64,000 nucleotides of DNA from Phlegmacium glaucopus. Its lineage: Eukaryota; Basidiomycota; Agaricomycetes; Agaricales; Cortinariaceae. This document shows, piece after piece, positions 1 to 10,712 of the stretch; the stretch's first letter is position 1; every line of letters starts with the position of its first letter. The stretch is taken from contig MU130492.1 of assembly GCA_015039465.1 (NCBI GenBank), forward strand, positions 62,001-126,000, given 5' to 3'. The notes under the pieces are model-generated. The model searched no databases, had not been told where the DNA came from, and saw only the letters and a program-made list of their open reading frames with translations. The translations under genes and the position numbers were made by a program.

Positions 1-406
1 ATGGTGCATAGCAGAGCCTGAATTTACTGATGTGTGCTGAGCTTTCTATTTTAAGTACTCTTATTGTTTTCTTCATAGTTTACTCCATGTTATCTTACTA
101 AGTATATATAGTAGCTAGTTATTGCTTTACCTACTCATCTGTTTCCCTCACAAGCTCACCAAGGTCAAATGCAAAATTATAGTATTGTGCTACATTATTT
201 TTTATGGCTTAATGTGTTGATCACTAAGCTTATTCCAACATGGACTGCATCTCTCCTCAATTTGTTGTCAACTATTCACAGGCATTCACAATGGATCAGG
301 ACTTGCTTGATGCCAGATGCCAACCTGACAAGATAACTGCTGTGGTAATTGGCATGCCCATTGAAGAGCTGGAGTGGATGATGAGGCTTCTTTTTCTTCT
401 ATGATT
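1..406. other. No firm gene; possible ORF scrap
   Basis: AT-rich sequence with no element recognised. Positions 278-403 hold an open stretch on the plus strand (contains MDQDLLDARCQ and IEELEWMM) that ends at a TGA just before the MITE at 407. It may be the remnant of a transposon or host gene, but I do not recognise it. Confidence 0.2.
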
Positions 407-648
407 AGGGATTGTCATGGGTTTTTCAACCCCTGTGGGTTGGCAGGTAGGATACATGTACGGGTACAGATTTCTGTACCTGCCACCTACAGAATGATCC
501 CTAGATCATTCAAGGAGAATACGAATTGGAGGAGGTATGACCAAAATGATAGTAACTATCATTTAGCACATATCTCCCTTATTTATGGGCCATTTTGGGT
601 GTTTTTGGGCCTGTTTTGATGGGTAAACCTGTGGAATCAGCTGGTATG

Positions 649-1656
649 TGTTAGGGAACAAGCTGCCCTTACACTTATGCTCCTTGGATAACCCCGTAAA
701 CATTGTTATTGACCAAGGTGCAGATCCTATATCTGCACCTTAACTATTTATACTAAGATACATGGTCTGTGCACTATGTATGTACTTGTTTGTATAGTGA
801 TAAGAATCAGTCATGTAATACTACACTACTAAGCAGGTACCTATCCGGGTCATGACTAAGGCATAGTGACTAAGTGTTACATTCCGTCATACGTTACTCC
901 GGTCTGACTCCATCGAAGTTGTCTCCGGTAGTCCGTACTCCGTTCCAGTACTTTCCCTTGCCTCCGGATTTACTCCTTCTATGTCCAACTCCGAGACTTC
1001 TCCGTATCATTCCGGCTCTTCCGACGTTACTCCAAACTCATTTCCACATCTTCGTCACAACCACTATTTCTTTGTCATCACTTTCCCACCATCAGTCAGC
1101 ACACCAGCTATGGATTATTCACCCCAAGAATGCAGGACCTTCCAGGAGCAGAACGCAGCATTTATATTTATATTTTATATTTCGGATGCTATTCCTTTTA
1201 TATTTAAGTACTCGAAACTTGTATGTTTTCCTCAGTTTGAATATCAACTTAGTTTCCCACTCTTGGTCTTCCTCTAAGTTCTTTGCAACTTCCGGTTCCG
1301 CTCCGCTCCATCTTACTCTGAAATCTAGGACACGAAGGTTCTGGGTAGCACAGCACATAAGCTTAGGCTAAGTCCTATCCTTTCTGTGACTCCGTCCGTT
1401 ACTCCGTCCGAAACTCCGGAACAGAGTTCTCGAACTTAACACTAAGACATACAGGACAGAGCTGAAGAGACAGTAAAGGGGTGCGCTTCTGTAGGAAGCT
1501 CATGATGGGACGTCACATAGTGACAGATGGTACAGGGTAGTGCCATAGGCATAGACAATAATGTAGGGTTGTCATACAATGGTGAGATTGGGTGATGGAT
1601 GGTGTTATGCGTAGGCTGGGAGGCATAGGGTAGGACCTAAGGGAGGTCCCCTGACA
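649..1656 (+). mobile_element. Solo LTR, family C, with nested LTR
   Basis: Starts TGTTAGGGAACAAG and ends GGTCCCCTGACA, flanked by the 5-bp duplication GTATG (644-648 and 1657-1661). Without the nested family B LTR (875-1441) it is about 436 bp. There is no internal coding sequence, so it is a solo LTR left by LTR-LTR recombination. It was inserted into the MITE that spans 407-1725. Confidence 0.75.
875..1441 (+). mobile_element. Solo LTR, family B copy 1
   Basis: A 567-bp unit from TGTTACATTCCGTC to CGAACTTAACA, flanked by CTAAG on both sides (870-874, 1442-1446). The 5-bp duplication and TG...CA ends mark an LTR. It is the youngest layer here, being nested in a family C LTR that is itself nested in a MITE. 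Small ORFs inside it are incidental. Confidence 0.8.
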
Positions 1657-1734
1657 GTATGGGTCTTTTTGGGCTGGGTATTGGTTGATGCCAAGTTATC
1701 CCAGGGTTGCCCACAACAATCCCTATCTATGGTT

Positions 1735-2218
1735 AGGAGTGTGAATAAAACAGTTGAGGAAAACAATATGTATAAATGTTAGGGGACAGTTGATTTCAAG
1801 CCCAACTCCCAACTCCCAATCAGGCCTGGGCCTGAACCTGAACCCAGCCCCAACTTGACTCCCAAGTATCTACATCCCACCTCATCAACAAACCTGATTT
1901 CTTGCACCTCCTCATTTTCCATTTTTCTGATTGGACCTAACTGTACCCTGGTTTCTGATCAGGTCCAACCCAAACTGAACTTACAACTTTATTTTACTAT
2001 TTTATTATTTTATTCTCATATTATTTATTTATGTATTTTCATATGTCTGTTATGTCCATATCTGTACTTAAATACCTTCTCACCTTATCAGGGATCCCTA
2101 TCTTTTCATTTTAAGATCCCCTGCTAAGTGAGTTAGCTGTAGTGACACTTATAATATACTAAATTTAGGATCTCCTGCTAGCTTGACTGAGTCAGTGTTG
2201 CTAGTGAATGGCAGGCTT
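1735..2218. other. Repeat-like intergenic sequence
   Basis: No gene is evident. 1790-1990 is rich in short CCCAACTCCCAA and CCTGAACC-type repeats resembling subterminal regions of small TIR elements, followed by an AT-rich stretch. No matching termini could be assigned. Confidence 0.3.
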
Positions 2219-3073
2219 AACCCTTTGGTATCTTGACACTGACCAATACCTGTTAAACCTGTGGGTTTACCCATCAAAATGAGCCCAAAAACACCCAAAA
2301 TGACCTAGAAATGAGCAAGATATGTGCTAAACAATATTTTATATTGTTTTGGCTATATCTCCACCAATTCCCATCTGTTTTGAATGTTCTAGGGCTGTTA
2401 AGTTCTGGAACTCTGTTCCAGAATATCGGACAGAGTAACGGAATGGATCCACCAAACAGAATAGGACTTAGCCTCAGCTTATGTGCTGTGCTACCCAGAA
2501 CCTTCGTGTCCTTATTTCAGAGTGAGAATGGAAACAGAGTGGAACTGGAAGTTGCAAAGAACTTAGAGGAAGAACAAGGAAGGGAAACTAAGTTGACATT
2601 CGAACTAAGGAAAAAACATACAAGTTTCAAGTACTTAAATATAAAAGGAATAGCAACCAAAATATAGAATATAAATATAAGTGCTGCGTTCTGCTCCTGG
2701 AGAAAGTCCTGCATTCTTGGGTGAATAATCCATGGAAGGTATGCTGACTGAGGGTGGGAAGGATGATGACAAAGAATAGTGGTAGTGGCAAAGAAGTGGT
2801 AACGGGTTTGGAGTATAGACGGAGGAGCCGCAATGACACGGAAACGTCTCGGAGTTGAACATAGGAAGAGTAGTTTGGGATATAAGGGAAAGCACTGGAT
2901 GGAGTATGGACTACCGGAGACAGCTCCGACAGAGCTGGACCAGAGTAACATATGACGGAATGTAACAAGGGCTGATTTTGTAGGTGGTGGCTACAGAAAT
3001 CTGTACCAATACCCATCTGTACCTGACCTGTTAACCTGCAGGAATCTGAAACCCCCTTGTCAATCACTAGGTG
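2219..3073. mobile_element. MITE family A copy 2, interrupted by LTR
   Basis: Family A body sequence appears at about 2250-2395 and resumes at 2968-3073, ending near CTTGTCAATCACTAG. It is split by the family B solo LTR at 2396-2967. The left end is diverged and its boundary approximate. Confidence 0.5.
2396..2967 (-). mobile_element. Solo LTR, family B copy 2 (minus)
   Basis: A 572-bp reverse-orientation copy. On the plus strand it starts TGTTAAGTTC and ends GGAATGTAACA, with AGGGC duplicated on both sides (2391-2395, 2968-2972). It disrupts a family A MITE. Confidence 0.8.
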
Positions 3074-3239
3074 TTGCAGTTGCCCTAACAATAAACCCTT
3101 GGTACATCATTGATCATTGCAGTTGAGAGCATTGTTAACCATCATTTTGGAATAGAGATCCATATTTTGACATGTGACAAATTTCTATGATTTGTCCAGC
3201 ACTCTACCCAAACATTCTTTCAAGTCTATGGACTTGACA

Positions 3240-4916
3240 GATCTGAAAGTAGATTTAAGTACTTAGGGATTTCCTAAAGGCACCCCTGATTTTGGCATAT
3301 TTGAGTGTTTGTCCTTGACTGAAATCACTTCTGGAATGGAACATGTTCTCTGGCATCAAATAGGAGGTTTCTGCCAAGTAAAGCCTACTCTCCAACAAGG
3401 GCCAAAATATGAAGACCCAAAGTCATGAAACCAGTGGTCTGTAGGGATTGTTGTGGGTAACCCCCAGGGTAACTTGGCATCAACCTGTACCCCACCCACA
3501 GGGACCCATGCCCACTGACTCCACAGGTTTACACATCAAAATGTGCCTAAACACACTCAAAATGGCTTAGAAATAAGGGAGATATGTGTTAAATGATAGT
3601 GACTATTATTTTGGTTATACCCCCTCCAATTCTTATCTGTTCTGAATTATCTAGGGCACATTCTGTAGGCAGTGGGCACAGAAATATGTACCTGTACCCA
3701 TACCCTACTGTACCTACCTGCCAACCCACAGGAGTTGAAAAACCCATGACAATTCCTAGTGGTCTGTCAGGCTGCAGACTATGCTCAACTTCATCTCTCT
3801 GCTTGACCTTTTCAGCTCTTCTCAGTTGGGCTCCTTATCTTCAGTTCTAAATTTTGTGTTGCTATCTTTGACTGTGCCAGAGTTGTATTCTCTCCCATTC
3901 ACAACATGTGGCAGGGCACTGAGATATTCATCTGTGTTATTCAGTCCCTGACTTGTCATTTATCATCCATAGAGCTTGGTCAAGACCCCAACAGCCACTA
4001 CTTTACCTGATCAGCAGCACAAAATATGGAGAAACCAAATGAAACATTTGGGTCACAATGCACCCAAAGATTTCCCAACATTCATGATAATAGGAGGTCC
4101 TAGTGGTCCTTCCTGGTACACTGTTGGCCTCCCAATCTGGACCTTAGTCTCCTTGCCTTGGATGAGGCACATCTGTCTGGTTGGTGCAAGAGAACAGTAC
4201 AGGTCCAGTGTTAGTTTTGAAAAATACATGGTGAAATACTTCTCATTTCTCTAAAACCATGATATATAGGTCAATCCACAGTGACTATCCTGCCCTGGTG
4301 AAACTACACCAAGGCACTGATGTTCTCTTTCCTGGAGAGAAAATAATGGCCCATAATCTGTGTAACTCAACCCTAGGTCTCTAGGTGACAAAATCAAGGG
4401 AGGAGATATTCTTTTACATTGATTACTTTTTAAAAGTCTTGGGCATCCACTTTGAGAGTATCACTCAGAAAAAGAGTTACTTCAGGGAATACATGCAGCA
4501 CTCAGTGGTACATGTCCTTCATATTGTTGCTCACTTCTTTGAATGACTTGATTGTGTGCAGTGCATGAGTTCCTTTATAATCAGGGTATTCTGCATCACA
4601 ACATAAGTGCCAGTAATATTATGCTCTCAGCAGAAACACTACCTGAGGCAGGCACAGAGGGTTTCTTGATGGATTTGGAATTTGCTTGTGTCAAATGCTC
4701 CTCCCTTGACAACATAAAAAAGATAATGGTCCCTCCTGTATACAGGCCAGTGGCATTAGGACTTCTCCCACTGTAAGGTCACATACTATCCTTAATGCAT
4801 GGTATGGCAATGATATTAAATTTATCTCCTTGCTATGATGCTGTCTATCATTTAAATAATATTTAAACCCTAGGGAATAGCCCAGTTCATGGCTGTAGAA
4901 ATATTGCAGGCCTTTT
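3240..4916 (+). pseudogene. FunK1-type kinase relic, 5' and middle part
   Basis: The broken reading aligns by eye with the intact kinases at 26.1 and 37.1 kb. 3343-3442 matches their 'KLWCHRDAFGEVKPTKNQGP' region. 3768-3990 matches from 'QSADYARLF' through 'FCVAIFD' to 'NLSIVELGFDP'. About 4115-4170 matches 'EWCTIGPPMWTSLSLL'. 4552-4740 matches the catalytic segment, but HRD is now HHN (GILHHNISASN), followed by MDLEFA. 4876-4916 matches 'GTAQFMSRRILLQAF'. Stop codons, a family A MITE at 3443-3758 and an LTR at 4917 interrupt it. The exon resumes at 11592. Clearly non-functional. Confidence 0.75.
3443..3758. mobile_element. MITE family A copy 3 (9-bp TSD)
   Basis: The best-preserved copy: 316 bp from AGGGATTGTTGTGGG to CATGACAATTCCTA, with a perfect 9-bp duplication GTGGTCTGT at 3434-3442 and 3759-3767. 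Removing it restores the kinase alignment across the junction, so it is an insertion into the FunK1 relic. Non-coding. The 9-bp duplication points to Mutator-type transposition. Confidence 0.8.
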
Positions 4917-5833
4917 GTTATGAATGTCTGGAATGCTTGCTAAATGTTACATTCCGTCATACGTTACTCCGGTCCGACTCCGTCGGAGTGGTTTCCGGAA
5001 GTCCGTACTCCGTTCCAGTACCTTCCCTTGTTTCCGGTTCTACTCCTCCTACGTCCAACTCCGAGACTTCTCCATATCGTTCCGGCTCTTCCGACGTTAC
5101 TCCAAACTCATTCCCACATCTTCGTCACAACCACTATTTCTTTGTCATCACTTTCCCACCATCAGTCAGCACACAAGCTATGGATTATTCACCCCAAGAA
5201 TGCAGGACCTTCCGGGAGCAGTACGCAGCACTTATATTTATATTCTATATTTCGGTTGCTATTTCTTTTATTATTTAAGTACTCGAATCTTGTATGTTTT
5301 CCTCAGTTCAAATATCGACTTAGTTTCCCACTCTTGGTCTTCCTCTAAGTTCTTTGCAACTTCTGGTTCCGCTCCGCTCCGTCTTACTCCGAAATCTAGG
5401 ACACGAAGGTTCTGGGTAGCACAGCACATAAGCTGAGGCTAAGTCCTATCCTTTCCGTGACTCCGTTCCGTGACTCCATCCGTGACTCCGTCCATTACTC
5501 CGTCCGAAACTCCGGAACAGAGTTCTCGAACTTAACACTAAATGGCCTCCTTATTCCTTCTCCTTCTCCTTTACCCTACTGCCTCATTCCCTCCTATTGC
5601 ACCATTACTAGCACAGACCATTGACTGCAGACTGCTATGGTACTCTTACCTATCTCTATATAAGAGTGATCCCTCTAGCTAGGTCTTCCCTTAGTTTTGA
5701 CCTTAGTATCAATATAGTCTTAATCTATCTAGCTTGCTCAGTGGGATAATGATTGCAGTTGTACAAAGTCCCTAATTATCTGGTCTATTTGCCTAGCACT
5801 GAACACAAGTGCAAGCTCATAGTTGCTGTAACA
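4917..5833 (+). mobile_element. Solo LTR related to the 43-51 kb gypsy
   Basis: It starts TGTTATGAATGTCTGG and ends GTTGCTGTAACA. Its 3' half resembles, at reduced identity, the LTR of the Ty3/gypsy element at 42901-51000 read on the minus strand, including TATAAGAG and a GTCTTAATCTAT-type segment. It is flanked by CCTTT on both sides (4912-4916, 5834-5838). It carries a nested family B LTR (4945-5537). It is inserted in the kinase relic exon, just after the codons for LQAF. Confidence 0.75.
4945..5537 (+). mobile_element. Solo LTR, family B copy 3
   Basis: A 593-bp unit, TGTTACATTCCGTC to CGAACTTAACA, with CTAAA duplicated at 4940-4944 and 5538-5542. It is nested inside the older solo LTR 4917-5833. 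Confidence 0.8.
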
Positions 5834-6194
5834 CCTTTGTAGGGATTGTCATGGGTTTTTCAACCTGAGGTCTTTACACTAAGCCACTAATTCCGATTGG
5901 ATTCTGATCGGATTCCGAGCAGTCCAATCAGACTCAAATTTGGCTGGAGCACCAGCCATTTTCAAGTTTTGAGTCTGAGCCCAGTCCGAGCCCAGTCCGA
6001 GTTCAGTCTGAGTAAATTGCTCAGACTACTTGGAATCTGATCGGACTGTGTGTCATCGGATTCTGATTGGACTTACTTAGACTCAGTCCAAGTAAATTGC
6101 TTAGACTACTTGTTTGTACCCATGTTTGTCCTCTTCCCACACAGTCTATTGGTCACATGATCACAGATAAGCATGATTTCAAGCATATGGTGGG

Positions 6195-6277
6195 TCAAAG
6201 AATAATTTCATTGGTTGCCAAAGCTCTCTCGCACGGCCCAGAATCCCGAGATGGGAAAAAGGGGCCGAGCTCAAGCC
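6195..6277 (-). repeat. Split direct repeat B2 (3' end of element)
   Basis: 83-bp copy of the B repeat at the outer 3' end of the element. It differs from B1 at one or a few positions (TTGGTTGCC versus TTGGTCGCC). The 14-mer CATATGGTGGGTCA overlaps its start (6184-6197) and recurs just beyond the opposite end (10944-10957). Confidence 0.85.
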
Positions 6278-6357
6278 GGCATAGGCGAGATACAAGATAT
6301 GAGACTGTAAATACAAAAAAAGGAAGAGAATAACAAGGGAAAGTGGTAAAGGGTGGG

Positions 6358-6588
6358 GTGAAAGAATATAGAGCTCGATAACGAGCTATGTTGTGAGATA
6401 AAAGTTGAGAACACGAAGAAGATGACTTGAGTTACTCTACTATATATACTAAAATGTGACAATGGATAAAGTGTTCAGTCAAAGCGCGTTGTGGCCCAGG
6501 CGGCCACCTGTGGCACAAAAAATTAAAAAAGGAAATCTACAACCTAGCGCATTACATAGACCACGATCAAATTTGTTTGATCGTCACA
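6358..6588 (-). repeat. Split direct repeat A2
   Basis: 231 bp, same length and termini as the copy at 10713-10943. It lies between the two B repeats, as expected for the internal template that lets a PAT/Ngaro element regenerate both ends. Confidence 0.85.
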
Positions 6589-6666
6589 TCTATGTCTTAG
6601 CTTGGTGGAAAAAAGAAGAAAAACGGAAGAAAATTATGTTTACTAATTGCGCGGCGAATTTTGGGA

Positions 6667-6749
6667 TCAAAGAATAATTTCATTGGTCGCCAAAGCTCTC
6701 TCGCACGGCCCAGAATCCCGAGATGGGAAAAAGGGGCCGAGCTCAAGCC
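6667..6749 (-). repeat. Split direct repeat B1
   Basis: 83 bp, plus-strand TCAAAGAATAATTTCATTGG through GAGCTCAAGCC. The stop of the tyrosine-recombinase ORF (6743) lies inside it. Confidence 0.85.
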
Positions 6750-7720
6750 ACCAGACTGGTGAAGGGAAGAGACAGAGGCTCGGGAGGCTGAACCAGCGCG
6801 AGGGCCAAATGAAGACGAGAGGAGAGATGGAGTACTTGTTCAGGAGGGACATCCACATACAGTTTGTATGCGTCGCTACGCCAGCGACCCAGGAGCTGTA
6901 TTTCGTAGTCTGAGTAACCAACTGCAGCAGCTGATGAGGCCGCACCTCGCCGGAAACTGTGTCCAGAATAGAGTGAGGAATCTAGTCCGATTTGGGCGAG
7001 ACAAGATTTAAGAAATGATATAAAGAATTTACGAGACAGGGGCTTGCCCATGTTATCTGTAAATAGAGGCGAGGAAAGAGGTTGTGGGCACAACCGGAAA
7101 AGGTATTGAATGGCTGCAACAGCACATGTGGAGTTTGCAGAGGGTGGGGCACGGGCAACGAGGATGGAGACGCCTTTGCGAAATGGATCGGTTTTGGAGC
7201 TGGGAAGGACAATGCGGATATGAGTAGGAGCCTCGATTCCAGGAATGAACTCAATGGCGGAGCGAGTAAGGTGCACTGTGGGATCAAAAGTATCTTTGCC
7301 GGAAACTCTGAACTCACCGCAGCGGAGAAAACCGGCCCAGGCCAGTTTGATCACTGCGTCGAAATTAGCATCACCTAGAGTGGCAAGGTCACCTGGGATA
7401 GCTGCAAGCTTCTGGAGAATGGTGATGGTGATGGGCATTTTTGGGTTCCGTTGCCGTTCCCCATAGAAATGTTTGATACCTCGAATGACCCGCTGGATAG
7501 TGGGGGACTCACATGCTTCAAACGGGATGCCTGCATCAACATGCATGGAACAAACACTGGAGATGTAGGATTTAATTGTTTTTGGCAAGATTCCATGGTC
7601 GCCAAGGAAAGCAACCCATTTGAGTATTCCTTGAGGGGTAGCTGGCATGAACTGGCCTGGCTGAGTGAGGAGGGATGGGCGGACTCGTACGAAGTTGATA
7701 TAGGAGCGCTGACCAGACAA
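6743..7720 (-). CDS. Tyrosine recombinase (Ngaro-like)
   Basis: 325 aa of the phage-integrase-like fold. Visible catalytic residues are Arg in GFLRCGEFRV, then HSFRRG (H-x-x-R) and the final Tyr region RWRSDAYKLYVDV. The N-terminal half is the SAM-like core-binding region (PATPQGILKWVAFLGDHG). It should join the circular cDNA intermediate to genomic DNA, replacing integrase. It is in the same frame class as Gag and overlaps RT/RNase H by ~345 nt; the frame is open upstream of this Met, so the native start may be earlier or a fusion product. Its stop lies within repeat B1. Confidence 0.88.
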   Translation of the reverse strand: MSGQRSYINFVRVRPSLLTQPGQFMPATPQGILKWVAFLGDHGILPKTIKSYISSVCSMHVDAGIPFEACESPTIQRVIRGIKHFYGERQRNPKMPITITILQKLAAIPGDLATLGDANFDAVIKLAWAGFLRCGEFRVSGKDTFDPTVHLTRSAIEFIPGIEAPTHIRIVLPSSKTDPFRKGVSILVARAPPSANSTCAVAAIQYLFRLCPQPLSSPLFTDNMGKPLSRKFFISFLKSCLAQIGLDSSLYSGHSFRRGAASSAAAVGYSDYEIQLLGRWRSDAYKLYVDVPPEQVLHLSSRLHLALALVQPPEPLSLPFTSLVA

Positions 7721-9738
7721 GTAGGTCTTCCGAGTGCTGGATGCGAGACCATGCCATAAGTAGAAACTGACTCGTCGAGAGAGGTGAGAGTGCGCTTCAT
7801 ACCAATAAGCTGGGATTTCGGAGGTGAGGATGCTTTGAGCAGCCAGGGGGCTTGTTGGAAAAGTTTGCTGTACTGGAAACGAGAAGCTGCATCAGCGAGC
7901 ATGTTCATTTTAGATGGGATCCAAATACAAGAAAAAGAAAATTCAAGACAAGCAGCCATCATGGAGATCAAGCGCACGACTGGCATTGAATGTGAAGAGC
8001 GGCAGGTACCCGAATTCAGCCATGCTACCACATCCTGGTTATCGCAGTAAATCTTGATGTGATGTCTGCTCCAAAGGTCACCCCAGCGGAGGATAGCCTG
8101 AAGAATAGCATAGATTTCTTTGAACTGAATGTCACAGGTACGGAAGCGACGGGGAGCCCGAGAAGAGTACCAAAGGGAATCAAAAATTCCCCCAAGTCCT
8201 TTCCGGCCACTGGCATCAGTATACAACTTCAAAGATGGTTTCGATTTATTTAGCAGACGAACACCGTTCCAGGGGCCACAGAAATGCAGCCACCAACTGA
8301 TATCATAATGGGCACTCAATGGAACGTGGAGCCGGGAGAAAGGTGACTTGAATTTCATGGAGAAATTGATGACGCGGCGCAGGAAAGAGCGGGACCGGGG
8401 GATAACTTGAGATGCAAATTGTAGGAAGCCTACAAGCTCCTGTACCTCTCGAAGAACTGCTGTCCATTTGTGAGACCAATCAGAAAGGAGGACCTTGAGA
8501 TAAGAAAGTTTGTCAGCAGGAAGGCGAGCTTCCATTGCCACGGAATCCAATTCCAGACCAAGGAACTCAATACATGTTGCAGGCCAAACAGTCTTGGAAT
8601 CCTGAAACTTCAGACCAAGGTTATGACCCAAACCCATCACCCAATGCACTGCAGCTGTACAATAGCCCAAGGTATCAGAGGGTTTAAAAAGTAAAAAGAA
8701 ATCGTCGAGATAGTGATGAAGATGGGCAGGTATATGTCGCTGTATTATCCAATGCAGCGCTTCTGCAAACAGGTTAAAAATGTAGGGTGCAGAACGCAAC
8801 CCAAAAGTTAAAACTAGGCAAAAATAGAACTTTCTATCCCAGAAAAGCCCCATGCGATGCCAGTCAGCTGCCCGAATAGGGATGTGACGAAATGCATCCT
8901 TAAGATCCAGTTTTGCCATCAAGGAACCAGGCCCTGAGGCGATCAAATCATCAACGGCACACTCAAACATGTCATATGAAATGACAGCTTCGGAATCCGC
9001 AATGCCATCATTGACCGAGCAACCCTTCGGCCAAGACAGGTGATTGATCAAGCGTAACTTAGAGGATCGTTTACGAGTAGCTACACCCAACGGGGAGCAG
9101 CGGAGAAATGGAAGGGAGGGCTGTAACAATGGACCCTGAATGTGACCACTTGATAGTAAAGACTCAATGGATGAGTCAATAAATTCATGATGCTCAAAGG
9201 CAGATTTCAGGTTTTTGCAAGGGCGAATGACCTCTGGCCCTTTAAAGCCAATGTTTGCACCAAATTGAATTATATGAAGAAGGGTGGATACAAATTTATT
9301 ATCAGGGTAGTCAGCAAGGTAAAAAGCCCAAGCGTCATGGACAAGAGGGGTGAACACATGGACTGGAGATGGTGATCCCAGGACTGGCAAATTGCAGCGA
9401 GGATCTGTGTTAGGGTGTAAAGGAGGTATGGAAAGGGGGGGGGAAGAGATCAGAATGAGGTAAGGATGGGGAAAAGGGAGGTAAATATTCTGAAGAATTG
9501 ATAGGCTCGGATAGTGGTAGACGGCGTGAGCGAATGGTGGAAGAGCCAGACCCACATTTCGCTCTGCCAAAAACCTAGGTGGATTTAGTGCAAGCGTGTG
9601 CCCCATGATTTGGGTCATCGCATTTTTGGCATTTGTGAATATGGCCTGCTGTGCAAGGTGAGGTCGTACAAGACCCTTTGTTAAAAAAGTAGCATGTCTG
9701 CTGGGAAATTGGGAGCTGCTTCGAAGTGGAAGGAACAA
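7375..9738 (-). CDS. Reverse transcriptase/RNase H (Ngaro-like)
   Basis: 787 aa. The RT palm is at about residues 250-390, with DLKDAFRHIPI, FGLRSAPYIFN and the catalytic YLDD box (HHYLDDFFLLF). RNase H follows at about residues 500-620, with the carboxylates in YTDASG, FKEIYAIL, YCDNQDV and LADAASRF. There is no protease or DDE integrase, typical of DIRS-order elements, where integration is done by the downstream recombinase. The last ~115 codons overlap the recombinase ORF in a different frame and look like low-complexity shadow sequence. The methyltransferase-like domain of DIRS1 was not found. Confidence 0.9.
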   Translation of the reverse strand: MFLPLRSSSQFPSRHATFLTKGLVRPHLAQQAIFTNAKNAMTQIMGHTLALNPPRFLAERNVGLALPPFAHAVYHYPSLSILQNIYLPFPHPYLILISSPPLSIPPLHPNTDPRCNLPVLGSPSPVHVFTPLVHDAWAFYLADYPDNKFVSTLLHIIQFGANIGFKGPEVIRPCKNLKSAFEHHEFIDSSIESLLSSGHIQGPLLQPSLPFLRCSPLGVATRKRSSKLRLINHLSWPKGCSVNDGIADSEAVISYDMFECAVDDLIASGPGSLMAKLDLKDAFRHIPIRAADWHRMGLFWDRKFYFCLVLTFGLRSAPYIFNLFAEALHWIIQRHIPAHLHHYLDDFFLLFKPSDTLGYCTAAVHWVMGLGHNLGLKFQDSKTVWPATCIEFLGLELDSVAMEARLPADKLSYLKVLLSDWSHKWTAVLREVQELVGFLQFASQVIPRSRSFLRRVINFSMKFKSPFSRLHVPLSAHYDISWWLHFCGPWNGVRLLNKSKPSLKLYTDASGRKGLGGIFDSLWYSSRAPRRFRTCDIQFKEIYAILQAILRWGDLWSRHHIKIYCDNQDVVAWLNSGTCRSSHSMPVVRLISMMAACLEFSFSCIWIPSKMNMLADAASRFQYSKLFQQAPWLLKASSPPKSQLIGMKRTLTSLDESVSTYGMVSHPALGRPTCLVSAPISTSYESAHPSSLSQASSCQLPLKEYSNGLLSLATMESCQKQLNPTSPVFVPCMLMQASRLKHVSPPLSSGSFEVSNISMGNGNGTQKCPSPSPFSRSLQLSQVTLPL

Positions 9739-10627
9739 CTGGACGGCTGTTGTTTTTCCCAGAGCTGGAGGGGAAAGATGAGGAGCGGATCTGATGGTAC
9801 AGATGAGTGTTCATCAACTGATTATCAGAATGCGCCCAACCCGTATAGATGCCCTTCATCATCTCGTGGCAACGGAGAAGGAAGAATGCTTTATGATATT
9901 GAAGTACCGCATGCCAATTGTAGGCGCGGTTAAGCGTTGACAAATGTTGAACATAGCGGCAAGCTCCTTGGGCAATGGCATAGGTTGCATCAACATTTCC
10001 AGAGGTAGCCGCATAAGCGGAAAGTATATCAAAATATACCATCAGGGGCTTGAGGAGGGAAGAAAACTGGGGGTAATCACGAAGAGACCCGGAGCGTGCC
10101 TTTGCTGTGAGGGAGCCGTTATCCAAATCCAGTGTTGTCTTTAAGTCTGCATTCCTGTCATGTAACGTAGGATCGAGTTTGAAAAGATCGAGGGGTTTGA
10201 ACGAGTGCCTCGTGATCTCCAGGACAGCACTTGTCTCGACAAGGGGAAATAAGTCATATAGGGACTCACCAGCAGGGATTATTGATGCGGAGGAATGAAA
10301 AGGAGGGGGAGTGATGAGGGACTGAGCAGGGAAGGTGAAAGGGATGGTCCCATTTGTCGGAGCGGCTGGGGACCCCAAGCGCTGAAGTAGTAACGTGAAG
10401 ACGTCCATAGTCAAGGTTACTGACTTGGACTGAGCTCCAAGTTCCAGTAGATTGGCAAGAGGGATAGAAGAAGGTTCAGGCCTGGGAGCCTGGGAGGTAC
10501 TGGGGTCAGACATATCCGAAATCTCGGGAATGGATGAAAAATTGGGCTTGGAAAAAAGAGAGGGTGAGAGTGGCGCAGGGAATGCCTGGAAGTTCTCAAC
10601 GGAAATAGGAGCGGGAGCGGTTGCCAC
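9575..10627 (-). CDS. Gag-like protein of Ngaro-like element
   Basis: 350 aa, first ORF of the element. The N-terminal ~150 residues are Pro/Ser-rich and low in complexity. The middle is helical (YFDILSAYAATSGNVDATYA). The C-terminus has a cysteine/histidine-rich nucleic-acid-binding region (CYFFNKGSC...CTAGHIHKCQKCDDPNHGAHAC), combining a CCCH-like and a zinc-knuckle-like motif. It should package the element RNA. It overlaps the next ORF by ~160 nt in another frame, so RT/RNase H is presumably made by frameshifting or reinitiation. The start is the first ATG of the open frame, ~85 nt inside repeat A1. Recognition rests on position and the Cys/His motif, not on a family match. Confidence 0.75.
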   Translation of the reverse strand: MATAPAPISVENFQAFPAPLSPSLFSKPNFSSIPEISDMSDPSTSQAPRPEPSSIPLANLLELGAQSKSVTLTMDVFTLLLQRLGSPAAPTNGTIPFTFPAQSLITPPPFHSSASIIPAGESLYDLFPLVETSAVLEITRHSFKPLDLFKLDPTLHDRNADLKTTLDLDNGSLTAKARSGSLRDYPQFSSLLKPLMVYFDILSAYAATSGNVDATYAIAQGACRYVQHLSTLNRAYNWHAVLQYHKAFFLLRCHEMMKGIYTGWAHSDNQLMNTHLYHQIRSSSFPSSSGKNNSRPVVPSTSKQLPISQQTCYFFNKGSCTTSPCTAGHIHKCQKCDDPNHGAHACTKST

Positions 10628-10712
10628 TGGATCAATTTGACCAACGCTAAGGGCTCGACTAAGAAAACGACCACCAGGACCACGAAGCAGGTCAGGCCAT
10701 GGAATGGTGACT

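Larger units (their letters stand above)
407..1725. mobile_element. MULE-like MITE, family A copy 1, interrupted
   Basis: The left arm (407-643) begins AGGGATTGTCATGGG and the right arm (1662-1725) ends CAACAATCCCTA, the termini shared by all family A copies. Flanking nonamers TCTATGATT (398-406) and TCTATGGTT (1726-1734) match at 8 of 9 positions, consistent with an aged 9-bp target duplication. The ~1 kb between the arms is a later solo LTR insertion. The 9-bp duplication and ~0.3-kb non-coding body suggest a Mutator-type MITE. No transposase for it is present in the window. Confidence 0.65.

Noticed and set aside
874..1371. 165-codon plus-strand ORF and overlapping ORFs at 0.9-1.4, 4.9-5.4 and 14.5-14.9 kb
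   Set aside because: They recur only because they lie in copies of the family B solo LTR; frames shift between copies and no domain is present.
6982..7317. ORFs on both strands overlapping the Ngaro-like coding region
   Set aside because: Shadow frames of the RT/RNase H and recombinase genes, whose catalytic motifs define the true frames.
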